64,000 nucleotides of DNA from Yamagishiella unicocca (GCA_003116995.1 BDSL01000005.1:2244001-2308000), one strand, 5' to 3'; shown: positions 32,715 to 46,500, numbered from the stretch's first letter. Notes: generated by a model from the letters alone, not told the origin. Program-made: numbers and translations.

Positions 32715-33413
32715 GGCAGTCCCCAGAGGCACCCAGATCTGACTCGCAATGAGATCCTATCTTATTGTAAAGGGGTGCTACATTTGGCGAAAACGGTGTC
32801 TTGCCTTGGCTGTTGGCACCAGAAGGAAGTCCAGTGGTTTATGAATGTTCGTATGTAGCAGCATAGCTGGCACATCGAAATGCTTCATGGCGTTCGACAA
32901 GTAGGGTGCAATTACCGGTACGGGACTGCATGTTGTCGGATTCCATCCTTCCAGCACGACGCGCCAGTCATTTGTGTGCAATTATTGTGACGTTGTTAAA
33001 GAATTCTAGCGCAGCATTCCTCAGGCAATACGTTGCAAAGTGGACACGCAACATCTAACATATTGCAACCTACTCTGCGCGGCAACAGGTTCTACTCCGG
33101 ACTGGCTTCCTGAAAGCATATCTTTAGAGTAAGGTTTAGGGTATTGCAAGCCCGGGGCTCGAGCGCTTTGCACAACAACTGTTGGTTCTGGTTCACGGGA
33201 CCAAAAGCTTGTCCGATTGCCAGCAGCGCTTGCGGACGTGCACGTATTGTATCGCAAAATCCTTTGAAGAGGCGCCGCGATAACGGTCGCAGCTGACGGC
33301 GGTTCGGCCACGTTGTCAACCTTCGCGCACCAGCCAGAAGGCCAGACCCATTCCTCAGCTCCCAGCGACCCAGCGGAGCCCAATCGTCCACTCCAATCCC
33401 GACGTCTAGCAGC
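32715..33413. promoter_or_regulatory. Divergent upstream region of DXO and At5g03900-like genes
   Basis: About 700 bp between divergent ATGs, with a relatively AT-rich centre at 32860-33160. No clear TATA box or repeat was found. Confidence 0.4.
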
Positions 33414-36400
33414 ATGCAGGCGACGGCTCTGCAACCGCCTCGCGGCCACGGTTGCGGGCCGCTAGTGGCACCGCCCTGCCGCGACCACAGCTTCAGCCTC
33501 GGCCGCCCCTGCACCAGCAGGAGCCACAACCTCCTGCTCCCTTCGCAGCTTTGTCGGCCCCTCTCCAGCGCCGCTGCCCGCAGCGTCAGCAGAATCACCT
33601 GCCGAAGCACCGCCATCACCACCACCAATACCGCCAGTGCCACACCGCTACGCCACGTGGTAATGCACCGGGGCGCCAGCCAGCACCCATACAGCAGCCA
33701 CCTGCTTGGCTCCCGAACATGGCGTGGGAGCCGCGGCAGCGGCCGCCTGCACCTCGTCCGGGCGTCCTCCTCCTCCTCCTCCCCCAGCCCCATGGAGCTG
33801 GTGCGGCGGGAGGCTGGGCTGCAGAGCAACCGCCTGGACACGCAGCTGCGCGAGCGGGTGGAGACGGCGGTGGAGCGGCTGGGAGGGAGGGTCACGGTGG
33901 GTGGGAGGCAGGGAGGGTGGTGCTGGTGGGCTGGGTGGGTTGGTATGGTCCAGGGAGGGTGACTGACCCAGATGGGTGAGTGGGTGCGGCGCGACCTGCA
34001 GAGGTTAGCGCCAACCGCGGCAACGATGACGAAGACGAATCACGTTACCATGGGTAACGAGATATAGATAATGCGGGCGTTACGATAACCTCCCTAGAAG
34101 AACGGTGTAAGGTAGGGATGGGAAGGCTTGTGCGAAATCAGGCATTATGGCACCGCACCCTGCACGGCACGTCATCTCCTCACTCCCCAACGGTCTACAG
34201 GTATGTAAACGCTCGCACGTCTTGGGAAGGGCCTGAGAGACGTGGCAGTGCTGGATGCTTTGCTTTCACAGACTCCTGACACCTGTGTGCGCGTTGCCGT
34301 ACCACGTGCCGTGCACCGTACAGGTGGGTGACGTGGCCGCGCGCGCGGGCGTCAAGGTGGCCCAGGCGGACGAGGCGCTCAAGGCGCTGGCGTACGACAC
34401 CGAGGCCTCGCTCCAGGTAGGGCGCCGTACGCGCGCAAGAGGTCAAAGCAAGCGGTGCGCGCGCCGCGGCGCTTTGCTGTGCGCGCGTTGTTAGGTGTTT
34501 CTTGTCAGGGTTGGCAGGAAGGGAAGGTAGCCGGCAGGGCTGACAAGGTGTCGTACATCGTCGTACCACTGTTTCTTTGCGCCGCCGCCTGCCGCTGCCC
34601 CAATCCTGCCGGTGCTGCCCCAAACCCAACAGGTGTCGTCCGAGGGCAACATTGTGTACGGCTTCGCCCCCGACTTCCGCTCCCGGCTCCGAAACCGCTC
34701 CATTTTCATCCGCGCCGCGCCGCTGCTCCGCCGCGCTGGCGGGGCGCTGGCGTACCTGGCCCGCGTGGGATTCGGCACGGCGCTGATTGCCTCGGTGGTG
34801 GTGGTGTGGCTGGCGGTGACGACGCTGCTCCGCGGCCGCGACGACCGGGACGACAATCGGGGCGGCGGCGGGGGCGGGGGCTACCAATCCTTCCATGCCG
34901 CGAGGATGTTTATGAATACCGCCGACCTGTTCATGTACTGGGACCCGTACTACTACAGGTACGAGCGCCGTACGGCGTGGTGTTGTGCTCTTGCGTCCGT
35001 CGGGCAACCCCGCCCACTTTGTAACCAACCACCACCAACCGCCACCTCCAGTTCGCACGCCAATGCCCTTGTACGCAACCCAACCTATCCCACGCCCCCT
35101 CCGGCCGCCCGCGGCCCCTCAGGACTAGCGCCAAGCGGGTGGCTAGCGGCGCTGAGCTGAGCTTCGTGGAGTCCATCTTCTCGTTCGTTTTCGGGGACGG
35201 GAACCCCAATGAGGACTACGAGGAGCGCCGCTGGCAGCGACTTGGGGAGATGATTCGCTCCAAGTAAGGAAGGGAGGGGGGGCGGCGAGGAAGGGGGGGC
35301 GAGGAAGGGAATGAGGGGGGGCGGCGAGATAGGGAGGGGAGGGGAATGGGGGGCAACAGCGGGCGCGGGGTAACGCAGCCAGGGGAGGTATTACAGCGGG
35401 GGGGAATAGTGCAGACTGGGGTGGTTGCAGCCAGGGGGGCGGTGCAGCCATTGCCAAATACACACGCGCCAGCAGCTAGAGAGGTCGCATTTGCCCCTCC
35501 CCCCCGACGTTCTGTCACATATGCTTTGATGTGGGTCACTGCGCTTTGGGGGTCATAAAAGTGCGGACATCACTAGTGGCTGCGTGCTCCGAACCCATAC
35601 ATCGCTCCCGTTGCTGTTGGTGCTGATGCGGATGCCCCGGCGCTCCAGGGGTGGTGTCGTCACCGCGGAGGAGATGGCGCCCTACCTGGACCCGCCGGAG
35701 CCTCGCCCGCCGCGCGCCGGCGAGCTGTACGTGCCGTACCCTGACGAGAGCTTCGTGCTGCCCGCCCTGATCAAGTTCGGGGGCGAGCCGAACGTGGACG
35801 AGCAGGGCCGCATACTGTACAGCTTCCCCACGCTGCAGCTCACGGGTGTCAAGAAGGCGGTGCGTTGGCCGGGGTGCCTGCCCTGGAGTTATCAAGAGTA
35901 ACGCATGAAAAGGGGGGGGGCCGGCGCAGTGCACCCGGCAGGCAGCGCCCCAGCCGTGGCATTACCCCGCCTTGTTGACTGCAACCCAACCCAACCCGAC
36001 CCAACCCGACCCAACCCGACCCAACCCGACCCAACATAGCATTTACTGCCCAGACGCCATGTAGTCGCACTACAGTGTCACCCGGCCCCCACCTGGTCTC
36101 CGCGCTCAGCTGCCACTGATGCCCCGCCGCCCGCTGCCCCGCTTCCTCCCCTTCCACTTCCCGCCCCCACAGCGCCCGGCCAGCCGCTTCAAACCTCAGC
36201 CCTCCTTCGAAGTGCCCCTGGAGCGGCCCTGGGCATTCTCCGCGGCCACGACCGGCCAGGTGGGTGGGGCGGAGGACTGCGGGCAAGGCGCGCACAGCGG
36301 TAGGCTTCCCAGGTGGCAGGCAGGCCCAGCAGCCCCCTCCCTCTCCGTCCTCCCTTCCAACGGAGGCTGTGCCTGCTCCCTGAGGCGTCGGGACCACCGA

Positions 36401-37498
36401 CCTCTTGGGCAGCAACCCCCTCGTGCCGCCCTCCTCTTTTGTAACCCAATTTTTGCAAAAACCTCCATCACTCCGGCACGACCTGCTTAATTTCACTAGG
36501 AGGTGCACCCACGCGCTGAACGCCGCAACCCACATCACCTCGGATGCCGGCGTCCCTCGGGGCCCTCCTCCTCCTCCCTCGAGACGCGCATCGGGGCAGG
36601 CTCGGCTGCTGCTTTGCGTGTGCGTTAGCACGACCACGACGCACGCATCCTGGTGTCGCAGTAGCGAAGTATCCCCGCTTGTCCCGTCCCGTGTCCCATG
36701 CTGTGCCGCCGTCCCTTGTGCCGCAGCTCGCCGGCACAGTGACGCTGGGGCTGCTCAACCTGCTGGGCGTGGCGACGCTGTCGGGCCTCATGGCGGACCC
36801 ACGCGCGCCGTACATGCTGGCGATGCAGGGGCTGGGCTGGGTGGTGGGGCTGATGGGTCCCCTGCAGCTGTATGCGGCAGCGTTCTTCGCCATTCCGGCC
36901 GGAAGGTCCGCTGGGAGCGAGCGACGGAGGGAGGGGGAAGGGGAGGAGGGAGGGGAAAGGGGAGGAGGGAGGGAGGAAGGGCGGAGTAAACGAGGGATGG
37001 AATCTGCGCGTGCGGTTGAAATCCAACCTGGGTTGGCCTTTGATTTGGGTTGGCTGTCGCATGGATTTGTCTGCGGGCTGGCTGCATCACGCGCGAATCG
37101 CCCTTGGCACACATACAATGCCCTGCTACCCCCCTCGAATGCCCTGCCCGCCTTGGCCCCTCATGTATTTTTTTCGAATTCCGCGCCTCCCCTTCAGGTG
37201 GTTTTTGAACACCAACCGCAACCGCGACATTGACGAGCGCAACGAGGCGCGTGCCCTGGCGGCCGACCTGCTCAACTCCAGCTCCTCCCCGGCGGTGGAG
37301 GACAAGGTGGCGGCGGCGCGGCGGCTGGCCAAGGAGCTCTCGGGCGGCTCGCAGCTGGGACCGCGGCTGGTGGCTGATAGCGACATCATCTTCGACAGCG
37401 GGCGTGAGCTGGCGGGGCAGCTGGAGGGCGGGGAGACGGAGGATTGGGAGCAGCAACTGGCGGCGAGGGAGCGGGGGCGCGGAGCGGGGTGGAGGTGA
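33414..37498 (+). CDS. Plastid-targeted membrane protein, At5g03900-like
   Basis: Eight exons in phase: 33414..33896, 34324..34416, 34633..34958, 35123..35263, 35649..35859, 36173..36259, 36727..36905, 37198..37498; 606 aa. The N-terminus starts MQATALQPPRGHG and is rich in Ser, Thr and Arg, ending near LVRASSSSSS, a typical algal chloroplast transit peptide. The mature part has a winged-helix-like stretch (VGDVAARAGVKVAQADEAL), one hydrophobic helix at about 230-255, the conserved block YQSFHAARMFMNTADLFMYW, then SFVESIFSFVFGDGNPNEDY and GGVVTAEEMAPYLD, and two more membrane helices at about 449-505. This matches, from memory, the plant and cyanobacterial family of Arabidopsis At5g03900, described loosely as iron-sulfur-cluster-biosynthesis related; its biochemical role is not established. 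The C-terminus is charged and lacks a domain I recognise. A TGTAA signal follows at 37950. Confidence 0.88.
35982..36036. repeat. 10-bp tandem array CCAACCCGAC
   Basis: Five copies lie in intron 5 of the At5g03900-like gene. Confidence 0.85.
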
Positions 37499-37949
37499 GG
37501 GTGAGGATGAGGCGGCGGTGCGGGGCCGAGAGGCGGTGAGGCGAGGACGGCCGAGCGCACGCGGCCGAGGGGTGTTGCGGGTACAGGTGGTGGAGGCGGC
37601 GGTGTGGGGGGGGGGCTGTGCATGGAGTAGCAGGCATCAGGCGAAGGCGCAGCAGCGGATCTGGAGTAGTTTTGTAGTGAGAATCGCGTAATGAGAGTTG
37701 CAGCGGTATACTCTGTCCAGAGGGTCAAGCGGGCGCTTGGGATCGGTAAGGAGGTGTCTCCTGGCGATTACGGTCGCAAGGTGCAGTCAACAAACACGCT
37801 GCTTTGGGATGAGCTTGTCACTGGAACTGGCAACCAGGAAGGTGCTGTGTGGCAGCTTTGTACTTTCACCGAACCGCCGTCCTTGATTTTGGCGGCCCGG
37901 CAGGGCTCAGTTGGGCCGGGGCCGGGTAGGGTTTAGGGTTGTTCCCGCC

Positions 37950-37954
37950 TGTAA
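37950..37954 (+). terminator. TGTAA poly(A) signal of the At5g03900-like gene
   Basis: TGTAA is 452 bp after the TGA at 37498 and is the first such pentamer seen downstream. Confidence 0.45.
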
Positions 37955-38805
37955 TGTTTTTTTGTTTGTTGGCTGAGAGTAGAGTCGTTGGGTGGCGGCC
38001 AGGAATATTCAGCAAGCAAGTACATGCTTGCAAGCAAACCCATGCCCCGGTGGGGCCCCGATGGCCTCATTTTTGGGCTGTATTTGTATTTGTATGCTAT
38101 GTCAGGTTGGACACCCGGGCACGGTGGTGCCGGGGTGCCGCATGTTGGTTGGTCTGCGGATGAATAGCGTCTGGGGCCAGGCTCTGGCGAGAAGTTTTAT
38201 GAGTTTTGTGAGCGTTAGGGGCGGTCGGTTGGCGTAGGGCTGCGGCAGTGCGCTGCCGCCGCCACCGCCGCATCCCTGCACTGCACTACTGCGCGTGTCC
38301 AGCACTTCTTGCCCATCGACTCATCCTGGAGGTGGCTGCGGAGTTACGGGCTTCTTGGGAGCCCGGAGCAATACGGCCCGTCATTGGGTCGCGATGAAAG
38401 CCGGGGCGGCCCATTCGCCCAGCGAGGCAGCAAACGTGGGAGCAGCAGGGAGTCATGAGTGTATGGCATGGAGGTGTCTAGTTTGTTATAGTTTGCAGAT
38501 ATGATGGTTGGATGCCCGTTGGGGCTTATATTGCTGTGTTGTCAGGAGCCCAGCGTGTTTTGCGCCAGGCAGCGTCGGGGCCGTGACACGCACGCCGCCA
38601 GGCCGTGAGCTAGTGGCACGCACGTTGCAGTGCCGTACGCGTACATTTGGCGCCGGCGGGCTGGAATCCGTACGTCCGAATCCGTGCTGCCGGCTGGCTG
38701 TGTTTGCTGGTCCTCTGCGACCATGCGAACGCGCCGGCGTTGCGGTTACCGTTAATGGGCACACGTTTTGTGGAGTCGTGCTCGGGTTTCGGGGTGGCCT
38801 TTGGG

Positions 38806-38937
38806 CGTCGCCGCTGTTTACATAGCAACGCCGGCGTCGCTCCTATTTTGCAACGGCCACTCCGCTGACGCGTCGCCGCTGTTTACATAGCAACGCCGGC
38901 GTCGCTCCTATTTTGCAACGGCCACTCCGCTGACGCG
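38806..38937. repeat. 65-bp tandem duplication
   Basis: The unit starting CGTCGCCGCTGTTTACATAG is repeated head to tail at 38806 and 38871 without any difference, which points to a recent event. Confidence 0.95.
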
Positions 38938-39908
38938 AGGAATTGTGTGACATGTCCGTCGCGTGACCAGCCAACTGTCGCCGCAGAGCGCATGGCTTGT
39001 CCGACACGAGATGGGTCGTGACATGGCACCGCTGCCTGCTCATTTGTGCGACATCCTCGCTTTCCGTAGGCACCGCTCGCCGCATTCACTCTCCCGGTGT
39101 GCCACCGTCGTAAGCCTGAGCCGCAAGAGCCCCCGGGCAAAGACAGAGTATGATATGACAACCGAGTGTACGGCATCATGGTTGAGTACGGCAAGCCCTG
39201 GCGACGGCCAGCTGCTGATGGCGGCTCAAGAGAGCCCGCTCGCCGCCGGACACGTGCTTGAGGCGCTCGGCAGGTCGCCGACTCGTGGGAGGGGCTAGCG
39301 TAGGACCGTGTATTGCGACGAACGGGGAGGAACCGAGAGCCTGGTAGGATATGAACACGCGTATGAGGGCGCATGCTGGGTGCATCCTGGGACGCGGTTC
39401 GACGCCCGGAAACTGGGGAGCGGGAGGAGTATGTGCTGCATGGCATCAGGCGGTGCTAACGGGGTAGCTAGCAAGACAGCACGCCGTGTCAGTTGCAGGG
39501 CGGCCGGCAGCTCTTTTCTCGCACACACCTGGGCGCAGAATACCCTCCCTGTTGCCCAGTGTGTTAGGCCAGGCCCCCCCCCTCTTTCCTAAGCCTCTCG
39601 TCGCGCCCGCACTTGCGCAGGGTCACACCAGAGGTCCGCAATTACGCGCCGCAGCTGCCTGCAGCTGCGGGCTTAGACGTCAAAAACCTTAGGACTACGC
39701 ACAGCGTCTCCGTAAGCAACGACCCCACCCCTTTCCACAGAAAAACGCGAAAACGCGGTGGCCACCTCCTAAGCTACATGTGCTAAAAGAGCCAGTTGTT
39801 AGGAATGAAACCTGGGGGCTCTATGGTGTGGCGCGTGCTGGCGTCTGAACCATCGTGCTGACGCACGCTGTACGTGCCAAGCATCCCGACCGCGACCCGC
39901 AGCTTCTA

Positions 39909-40154
39909 CTAGCATGGACAACATCGACATGAGCTGCAGACACCTTGGCTCATTGCGAAGGACATCGCCTCCCACGCTTTTGCGAAGGGGTCGCCGCGGC
40001 CCATCTCACTGGGCGCCTTGAAATATGTATGGTATCGCCAAACCTCAAAGTAAGTATCCTCTGTGAAGGTGGTGCACCGCCGCCCACCCCGGAGGACGAA
40101 CAATAGGAGCGGTTGTAAGAGATGCAACTCAATCCGATCCATATAGAGCCTCAA
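39909..40154 (-). CDS. Doubtful small reading frame, unknown
   Basis: An 81-codon frame with mixed, protein-like composition in its second half (FTEDTYFEVWRYHTYFKAPS, then EMGRGDPFAKAWEAMSFAMS), unlike the Arg/Pro/Ala-rich shadows typical here. No splice context, start context or family similarity is seen. It may be an exon of an unrecognised gene, a gene relic or chance. Confidence 0.2.
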   Translation of the reverse strand: MRLYMDRIELHLLQPLLLFVLRGGRRCTTFTEDTYFEVWRYHTYFKAPSEMGRGDPFAKAWEAMSFAMSQGVCSSCRCCPC

Positions 40155-40583
40155 AGGAAACAGCGCGTCGCACCTTAGACTAATTTGCCGTTTCTATTGA
40201 AGCTAACCGCAATGGTCACCCAATCACTCGGTGTACGAGCTTTGAGTCTGACACTCTTACAAGCAGCACCACACCTTTTGCGCTAGGTCTGGGGATGGTC
40301 ATGGTTCAACGCCATTTCCTGACAGATGTGCTATTATGCAGTCGCCAGGTTGAGGCGGGCGGCTGATTGCGTGTTAATTGCAAATGAACATAGTTGTGAT
40401 TATAACGTGCTAATAGCAGGAAGAATAAAGATTATCATTGTATTGGGGCTTTCTGCAACGGGCAAGGTGCTCGTGTTCATTAGACCACCCGCCGTACATG
40501 TGTAGCCGCCTTGAACCTTGCTCCTCCAGACAAACTCATTTCACCAAACTTAGGATGAACTTGCAACGTTAACTTTGCTTCAA

Positions 40584-43500
40584 ATGGCATCGATTACTGT
40601 GCACAGGGTTGGAGTGGGTCTGCTTGAGCGGCTGGATTCCCCGCTGACGTTGAACGCGCCTTTGCTAAGCAAGACAAACGGCCCACACAGCTCTGAGAGC
40701 CCGCTAGAACCTATGACTAGCGCGACACCCAGCACAACGTCAGAACCTGAGCCGGAGCTTGTAGAGTTGGCCTGCACAGCGCCCGCCGTGTCGAGCATAG
40801 AGAGCCACTCCGCCACGTTCTCATGGCCCCCGCTCGGCAAGGTCCCAGCCGGGCTGGTGCCGATGTATGCGATAGAGCTGCAACAAGTGAGCTGTGGGCC
40901 AGAACCTTTCGCCTCATCGTAGCCCGTTGCGCCTGTTAACTTTTAACCCGCCTGTATCCTGTCTGCAGCTCGAGGGCGTTGATAGCGTACCAAGCACCAA
41001 TTGGCTATCTGTGTATAAGGGGGATGCGCTCTCCTGCAAGGTCGGTTGTAATGGCTCCCGCTCAAACGCAGCTGCCGCGATCAAGCGAACACCTTTGCGG
41101 AGCTGTGCAGCTTGAGCCCGTTATTCGTTTACGTAAATTACGCAGGTTGACGAGTTGAAGTCAGGGCGGCGATATGCAGCTCGACTTGTCGCCAGCGTGG
41201 AGAGTGTCCTCAACTCGGAGGAGTCTCCCGACGTAGCGGGCGTGGAGGCTCGCGTCATAAATGCCGACCATATTGTCTTCCATACACCTGCCACTGTACC
41301 CTCGGCGATTCAGCCGCCTTCTCTTGCGCACCGGGCCCGCAACGCGCTGAAGGTCAGCAGCAGCAGCAGCAGCAAATGTCTTTCACTTCCGCCGGTTGCA
41401 CGTGCTGAACGCGGACCCTTTCAATGCATTGCAGCTGAAATGGAACGTTCCTGAGGACCCTGGTGGGCCTTTTGAGCTGATCTACGTCCTCCAAGTCAGT
41501 CCTGCGCCGCTTAACATGGAGGATCAGCGCGCTTACATGGTGAGCGCCTTCTTCTCCATCCGATCCCCGGGGGTGTATCCTGCATATTGATACAGGACAC
41601 CGCCAGCTTTGGCTTCACCCGCTATGGTGGAATTTGGTGGACGGATTCCGTGCGGCTGTCGCGCAACGAGCTTTGCCTGCATCGTATTGCTGCTATGGTA
41701 TTTCATGTGCGTGTGTGTGGGGTGGCGAGAAGACCCGTATGCGTGTCGGGGAGAGGGGGTTGACGGATGTCGGGTAACTCGACTGCTTACCTGGCATACG
41801 GTGCGCCCCGGAAAACCTTCACCATCAATGATGTTTGGCGTCTGCTGCCGCTTAGCTTGCGTTTGACCGAAGGGCAATGATTTGCCTCAGCACCGGCTCA
41901 CAAAGCTTAAGCCTTACCCTACATAGTGAAGCTGACCCTACAAAGCTGTATAGGCTAGGTCATTTTCCACTTGATCCCCTAAACCAGGGCCTGGCTCCTT
42001 CATTAGTGGACATTGGATTGCGCCCTCTGCGACTGGCTTGGTTTGCAACGGATAGAACGCTATTTGGATTGCGCCCTCTGCGACTGGCTTCGTTTGCAGC
42101 GGATAGAACGCTAAAAGTGGAGGACTCACTCCTGGGTGGATGGGGTTCCGTGCGTTGCGGGCCTGCGATGTGGCACTGATGCACTTCACACGCATTGATG
42201 AGCACGTGTCATTAAGTGATCTGTTTTGGCCTATGGGCTGCGGCGCCATCAAGTTGAAGTCATGCACACCCCTCGCCATGCAGGGTTTTGTCGAAGTGTA
42301 TCGCGGACCAGAGCGCTTCTATAAGGTCACGAAGCTTCAGCCCGGCGTGCGCTACACCAGCCGCGTGCAGGTAGTGTGTTGCTCCGGGGTACGGAAGCCG
42401 ATTGCAAACCGGTATGATGATGGATGGGGAAGCGCGCAGGGTTGGCTGGCTTGTTGGTACTGCAGAATGTATGGGGCGCTCAGGCAGCAGGCGCAACCGT
42501 CTACTTCGGCTTGTGTGAAAGTTGGACATAGGTTCCGCCACGTGCACGAAGCTGTCCACACGCATGGTTGCCGATATGGGTCGGGGATATTGTGGACAAC
42601 CGTGGCAGCGGATTGCCTGGGAGGCTAAGGATGTTCTCCAGTGGGACAGTGTTCGGCACGGTCCCGGTGCGACTGTTTATACGAGCCCTCATTTATTCAG
42701 CGGGTGTAGTGTTTGCGATATTTTCAGAGGTTGCGCTTGGCTATGGCACTGAATTGTGGATGTCAGTATGCAAGCAACGGTCTAGAGGGGGGTCGCTTGG
42801 GCTGCGGCGGTGAAGTGTCTTGGAGATCTGCATCAGGCAGAAGCTGACGAAAGCGTTTCAGTAGCGCGCCACGGACACTGTTTGTGATGTATACGAGGGC
42901 GCAGCACGCATCGCACGTCCATCGGCCCAAATCACGTAAAAACTTCATCCGGGTTGGTCTGACCCCCGCTTTATAGCTGGCAGACTCTGGGGATGGAACA
43001 TTACCCGTGTTGCCGTCTGCGGGGCGGGAGTCCGGTGTGCGCGACGTCCCCTCACTTGGCACCATTACCAATGCTTGCAGGCCATCAACTCTCTCGGCGA
43101 GGGTCCATTCAGCTTGTGCAGCGCCTACACGACACAGGCGACCGTGCCTGCGCCGCCGGAGCCTCCCGTGGTCCATACAGCATCGTCGGTAGGTGGGAGT
43201 GTGACAGAACCGACCAGAGGCGCGCCGGGTTACACGGAAGCAGGGTGCAACGGCCCCGCGCGTTTGACCTGCCCGCATAGCGACCTTGTATGCTCATGGC
43301 ACGGCCCGGCAAGGGTCGCATAGGGCGAGGTGTGGTATTGTCGATGGCTGTGTAGTGACCGGCTGGGCGGGCACAGATATGCAGCCGTGTGGCTGTCCAT
43401 CGTACTGGTGTGGCTTGGCAGCGACATAGGTGAAGCCACCACACACTCGTCCTGCCTGCAGAACACGATGACTTTGCAGTGGAGCCCGCCGCCGGACAAC

Positions 43501-46500
43501 GGCTCGCCCATCATTGGGTACAGCCTGGAGCGCGACGACGGCGCTGGGGGGGACTTCTCCCATGCGTACGCGGGCTCGAACACGTCGCACACGGTGAAGG
43601 GCCTTAAGCCGGGCACGCAGTACCGCTTTCGGCTTCGAGCCGATAACGATGTGAGTAGCGTGCCGGGAAGCGTCTGCTGGCTCTCGCGTCGGCTTGCGCA
43701 AAAAATGGATATGGATCGGTATTTTCGTGGGGAACGAACGGAAGGCGGGGGGTGTCTGGACATACCAGGAACCGCCGCCTCCACACAGCGGCGCGTCCTC
43801 ACACGTCCCCTACGCCCTGCGCTGAAACAAAACCTTAACAGGAGGGGAGGAGTATGTGGAGCAGCACGGTCGTGCTGTCGACGGGGGCGGCTCCTCCCGA
43901 CAGCCCGGTGTCGCTGCAGGTGGTGACGGCGGGCCGCATGTCGGCCACGCTGGCATGGCGCGCGCCGGACGAGGACGGGGGCAGCAAGGTGGCAGCGTTT
44001 GAGGTGAGGACGGGCTCGTGCAGGAGGGAGCTGGGGATTTGGGTCGGGTCGGGTAATGGTGTGGCAAAGCATGTGGGTATTTTGCCGGATATGGGTTGCA
44101 GCAGGAAGGGACGGGTCTGGTTAGAATGCGCGTCGCGGTCGGGGTTTGGGAGGAACGTGGTCGACCCATATCACGCCCCGTTCAGAGTACCCGTCCAGAG
44201 GCAACCAACCCACGTGGGGGCGACGCACGGGGCCAAACGATAGGTGGGATTGCAAAAGTGGAAAGGCGCTCTCGTCAAGAGGTGGGCACGATCTCGCGCT
44301 GACCCGCACGCCGTCATTCGCGACATGCAGGTCGAGCTGCAAGCCAAATCGCGGGCTGCCACGGCCTGCATGGGGAACGACTGGCTGAAAATCTTTGACG
44401 GCGAGGCGCACGCTTGCACCATCAACTCGCTGTGCCCCGGGTGCGCCTACCGAGTGCGCGTGCGCGCTCGCAACAGCGCCGGCTGGGGGCAGTGGGCGCT
44501 GCCGGTGGACCTCACGACGGCCGCGGACGTGCCGGAGGTGCCGCATTCGCTGCAGCCCGCCACCTGTTCGCCCACCACGATTGTGATTACGTGGGCGCCA
44601 CCGCGGCACGACGGCGGCTCGAAGGTGCACATGTACCGGATGGAGATGGCGTCTGCGGACTGCCTCTGCGGGCGCTGTCCGCAGGCGATGCTAGCGCCTC
44701 CTCCGCCACCGCCGCCGCCGCCCCCCATGATGCCGCACGGCCCCCCGAGGATGCCCTACCCCGCCCCGCCGCCACCGCCGCCGCCGCCGCCACCCTCCCA
44801 GTCGGGGGCCTCCGGCTCGCCAACGTCGCTGATGCGGCCGGTGCTGTGCCCCGCGCACACGCCGCTGGCCGTATATGCAGGCGAGACTGTGGGCGCGGAG
44901 CTGCGGCACCTGCAGCCAGGCTGCCGCTACATCTTCCGGGTGCAGGCAGTGAACACGCAGGGGCCCAGCGCCTGGACGGACTGGGTGGCGGGGGCCACGA
45001 CGGCCGATGTGCCCGTCACGCCCGCGCCGCCGGCGGTGACGGGCGTGGCCGCGGGCGCGCTGATGCTGAGCTGGCAGGTGCCCCCGGGACAGGGGGCGCC
45101 GGTGACGCATTACACGGTGGAGGCGGCGACGCTGCCGCCGGTGCAGATGATTGGCCCGCCGGGGCCAGCGGGCATCATCGCCGACCAGCGGGTCATTGGC
45201 AGTCTATGCTTCAAGCTCGCGTATCGCGGTCCCCACCCTGGCTGCGAGGTACGCGGCCTGGAGCCTTATTGCGCCTACGCTTTCCGGCTGTCCGCCCTCA
45301 ACGACGTGGGCTCCAGCCCCTGGAGCGTCTGCGCGGCAGCCATTACTAGCCACGCGCAGCCCACGTGTCCGCAGTCGCTGTCGGCGCAGGCGGCCTCTAG
45401 CTGCAAGGTGGTGTTGTGCTGGGCGCCTCCGGAGCGGGACTTCGGAGCCACGGTGGTGTCGTACACTGTGGACCTGGCGCCCGCCTTCCGCCACACTACC
45501 GGCCGGCAGGCCGGTGCAGGCGGCGGCGGCGATCGCTCCGCCTCCTGGACCCACATCTACACCGGGCCGGCGTGCGCCTGCTCGGCGGAGGGACTCACGC
45601 CGGGGCGGACCTACCAGTTCCGCGTGCGCGCGGCCAACATGTGTGGCTGCGGGCCGTACGCGCCGACCGTGACTGCGACGACGCTGCCCGCGCCACCGTC
45701 GGCGGCCGGCAAGCCGACCGTCATATCGCGCACCGCAACGGGATTCCGAGCGCAGTGGGACGAGCCGGAGCACACTTACGGAGCGATTGTAACAGCGTAC
45801 GTGCTCGAGGTGGCCGTGGCTGGCTCAGACGAGTGGTCGGTGTCGTACACGGGTGTAGAGGCGGCGGCCAAGGTTTCGGGGCTGCAGCCCGCCACCAAGT
45901 ACCTGCTGCGCGTGGCGGCGGTCAACTCGGCGGGACAGGGGGTCTTCGGGGAGTGCGAGGCGGTCACCACAACCATGCTGCCGCCCCTGCAACCCACCGA
46001 ACTGTCGGTCATGGAAGTGGCGGAGCCAGCACCGGCAGCCGCAGCGGCGGCGGACGGCGCCCCGGCGGCGGCGACGGCGAATGGCCCCGCTGGGGCTGTC
46101 GGGTCACCGGTCTCGGTGCTGTGGCAGGAGCCAACCACCGTGGTTCCACACGCGTCCGTGCTCGGGTACGAGGTGGAGGCCAGGCCAAAGCCAGGGTCGG
46201 ACGTGGCGGGGCTCGTGGCCGGCGGTGTCGTCAAGATGACCGTGGCGGGCCGGCGCTGCGAGGCACGGCTGGAGGGGCTTGCGCCGGGCTGCTTGTACGG
46301 CATCCGCGTGCGCTCCGTGGGGGTCGACGGCACGGGGCACAGCGGCTGGAGCGAGGAGGTGGGAGTGGCGATGCCGTCGCGGCCGGAGGTCGACACGTTG
46401 TCGGCCTGCAGCAGCGCCGGTGCCGTCGCGGCTGGCGGCGTGGTCCAGCGTAAGGGCGGCGCGGCTGGGAAGAAGGCCGCGAAGCGGCAGCAGGCGGCAG

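Larger units (their letters stand above)
37499..40583. other. Gene-poor region between At5g03900-like and FNDC3-like genes
   Basis: Contains the TGTAA at 37950, a 65-bp tandem duplication at 38806, and a doubtful small reading frame at 39909-40154. GC content falls towards 40.5 kb. No gene can be assigned. Confidence 0.55.

Noticed and set aside
37930..37940. Telomere-like TTTAGGG
   Set aside because: Only a single copy, not an array.
41353..41434. Continuation of FNDC3-like exon 3 through an AGC repeat
   Set aside because: Reading through leads to a stop. Splicing 41352 to 41435 restores RNALK-LKWNVPEDP, a proper FN3 strand, in phase 0.
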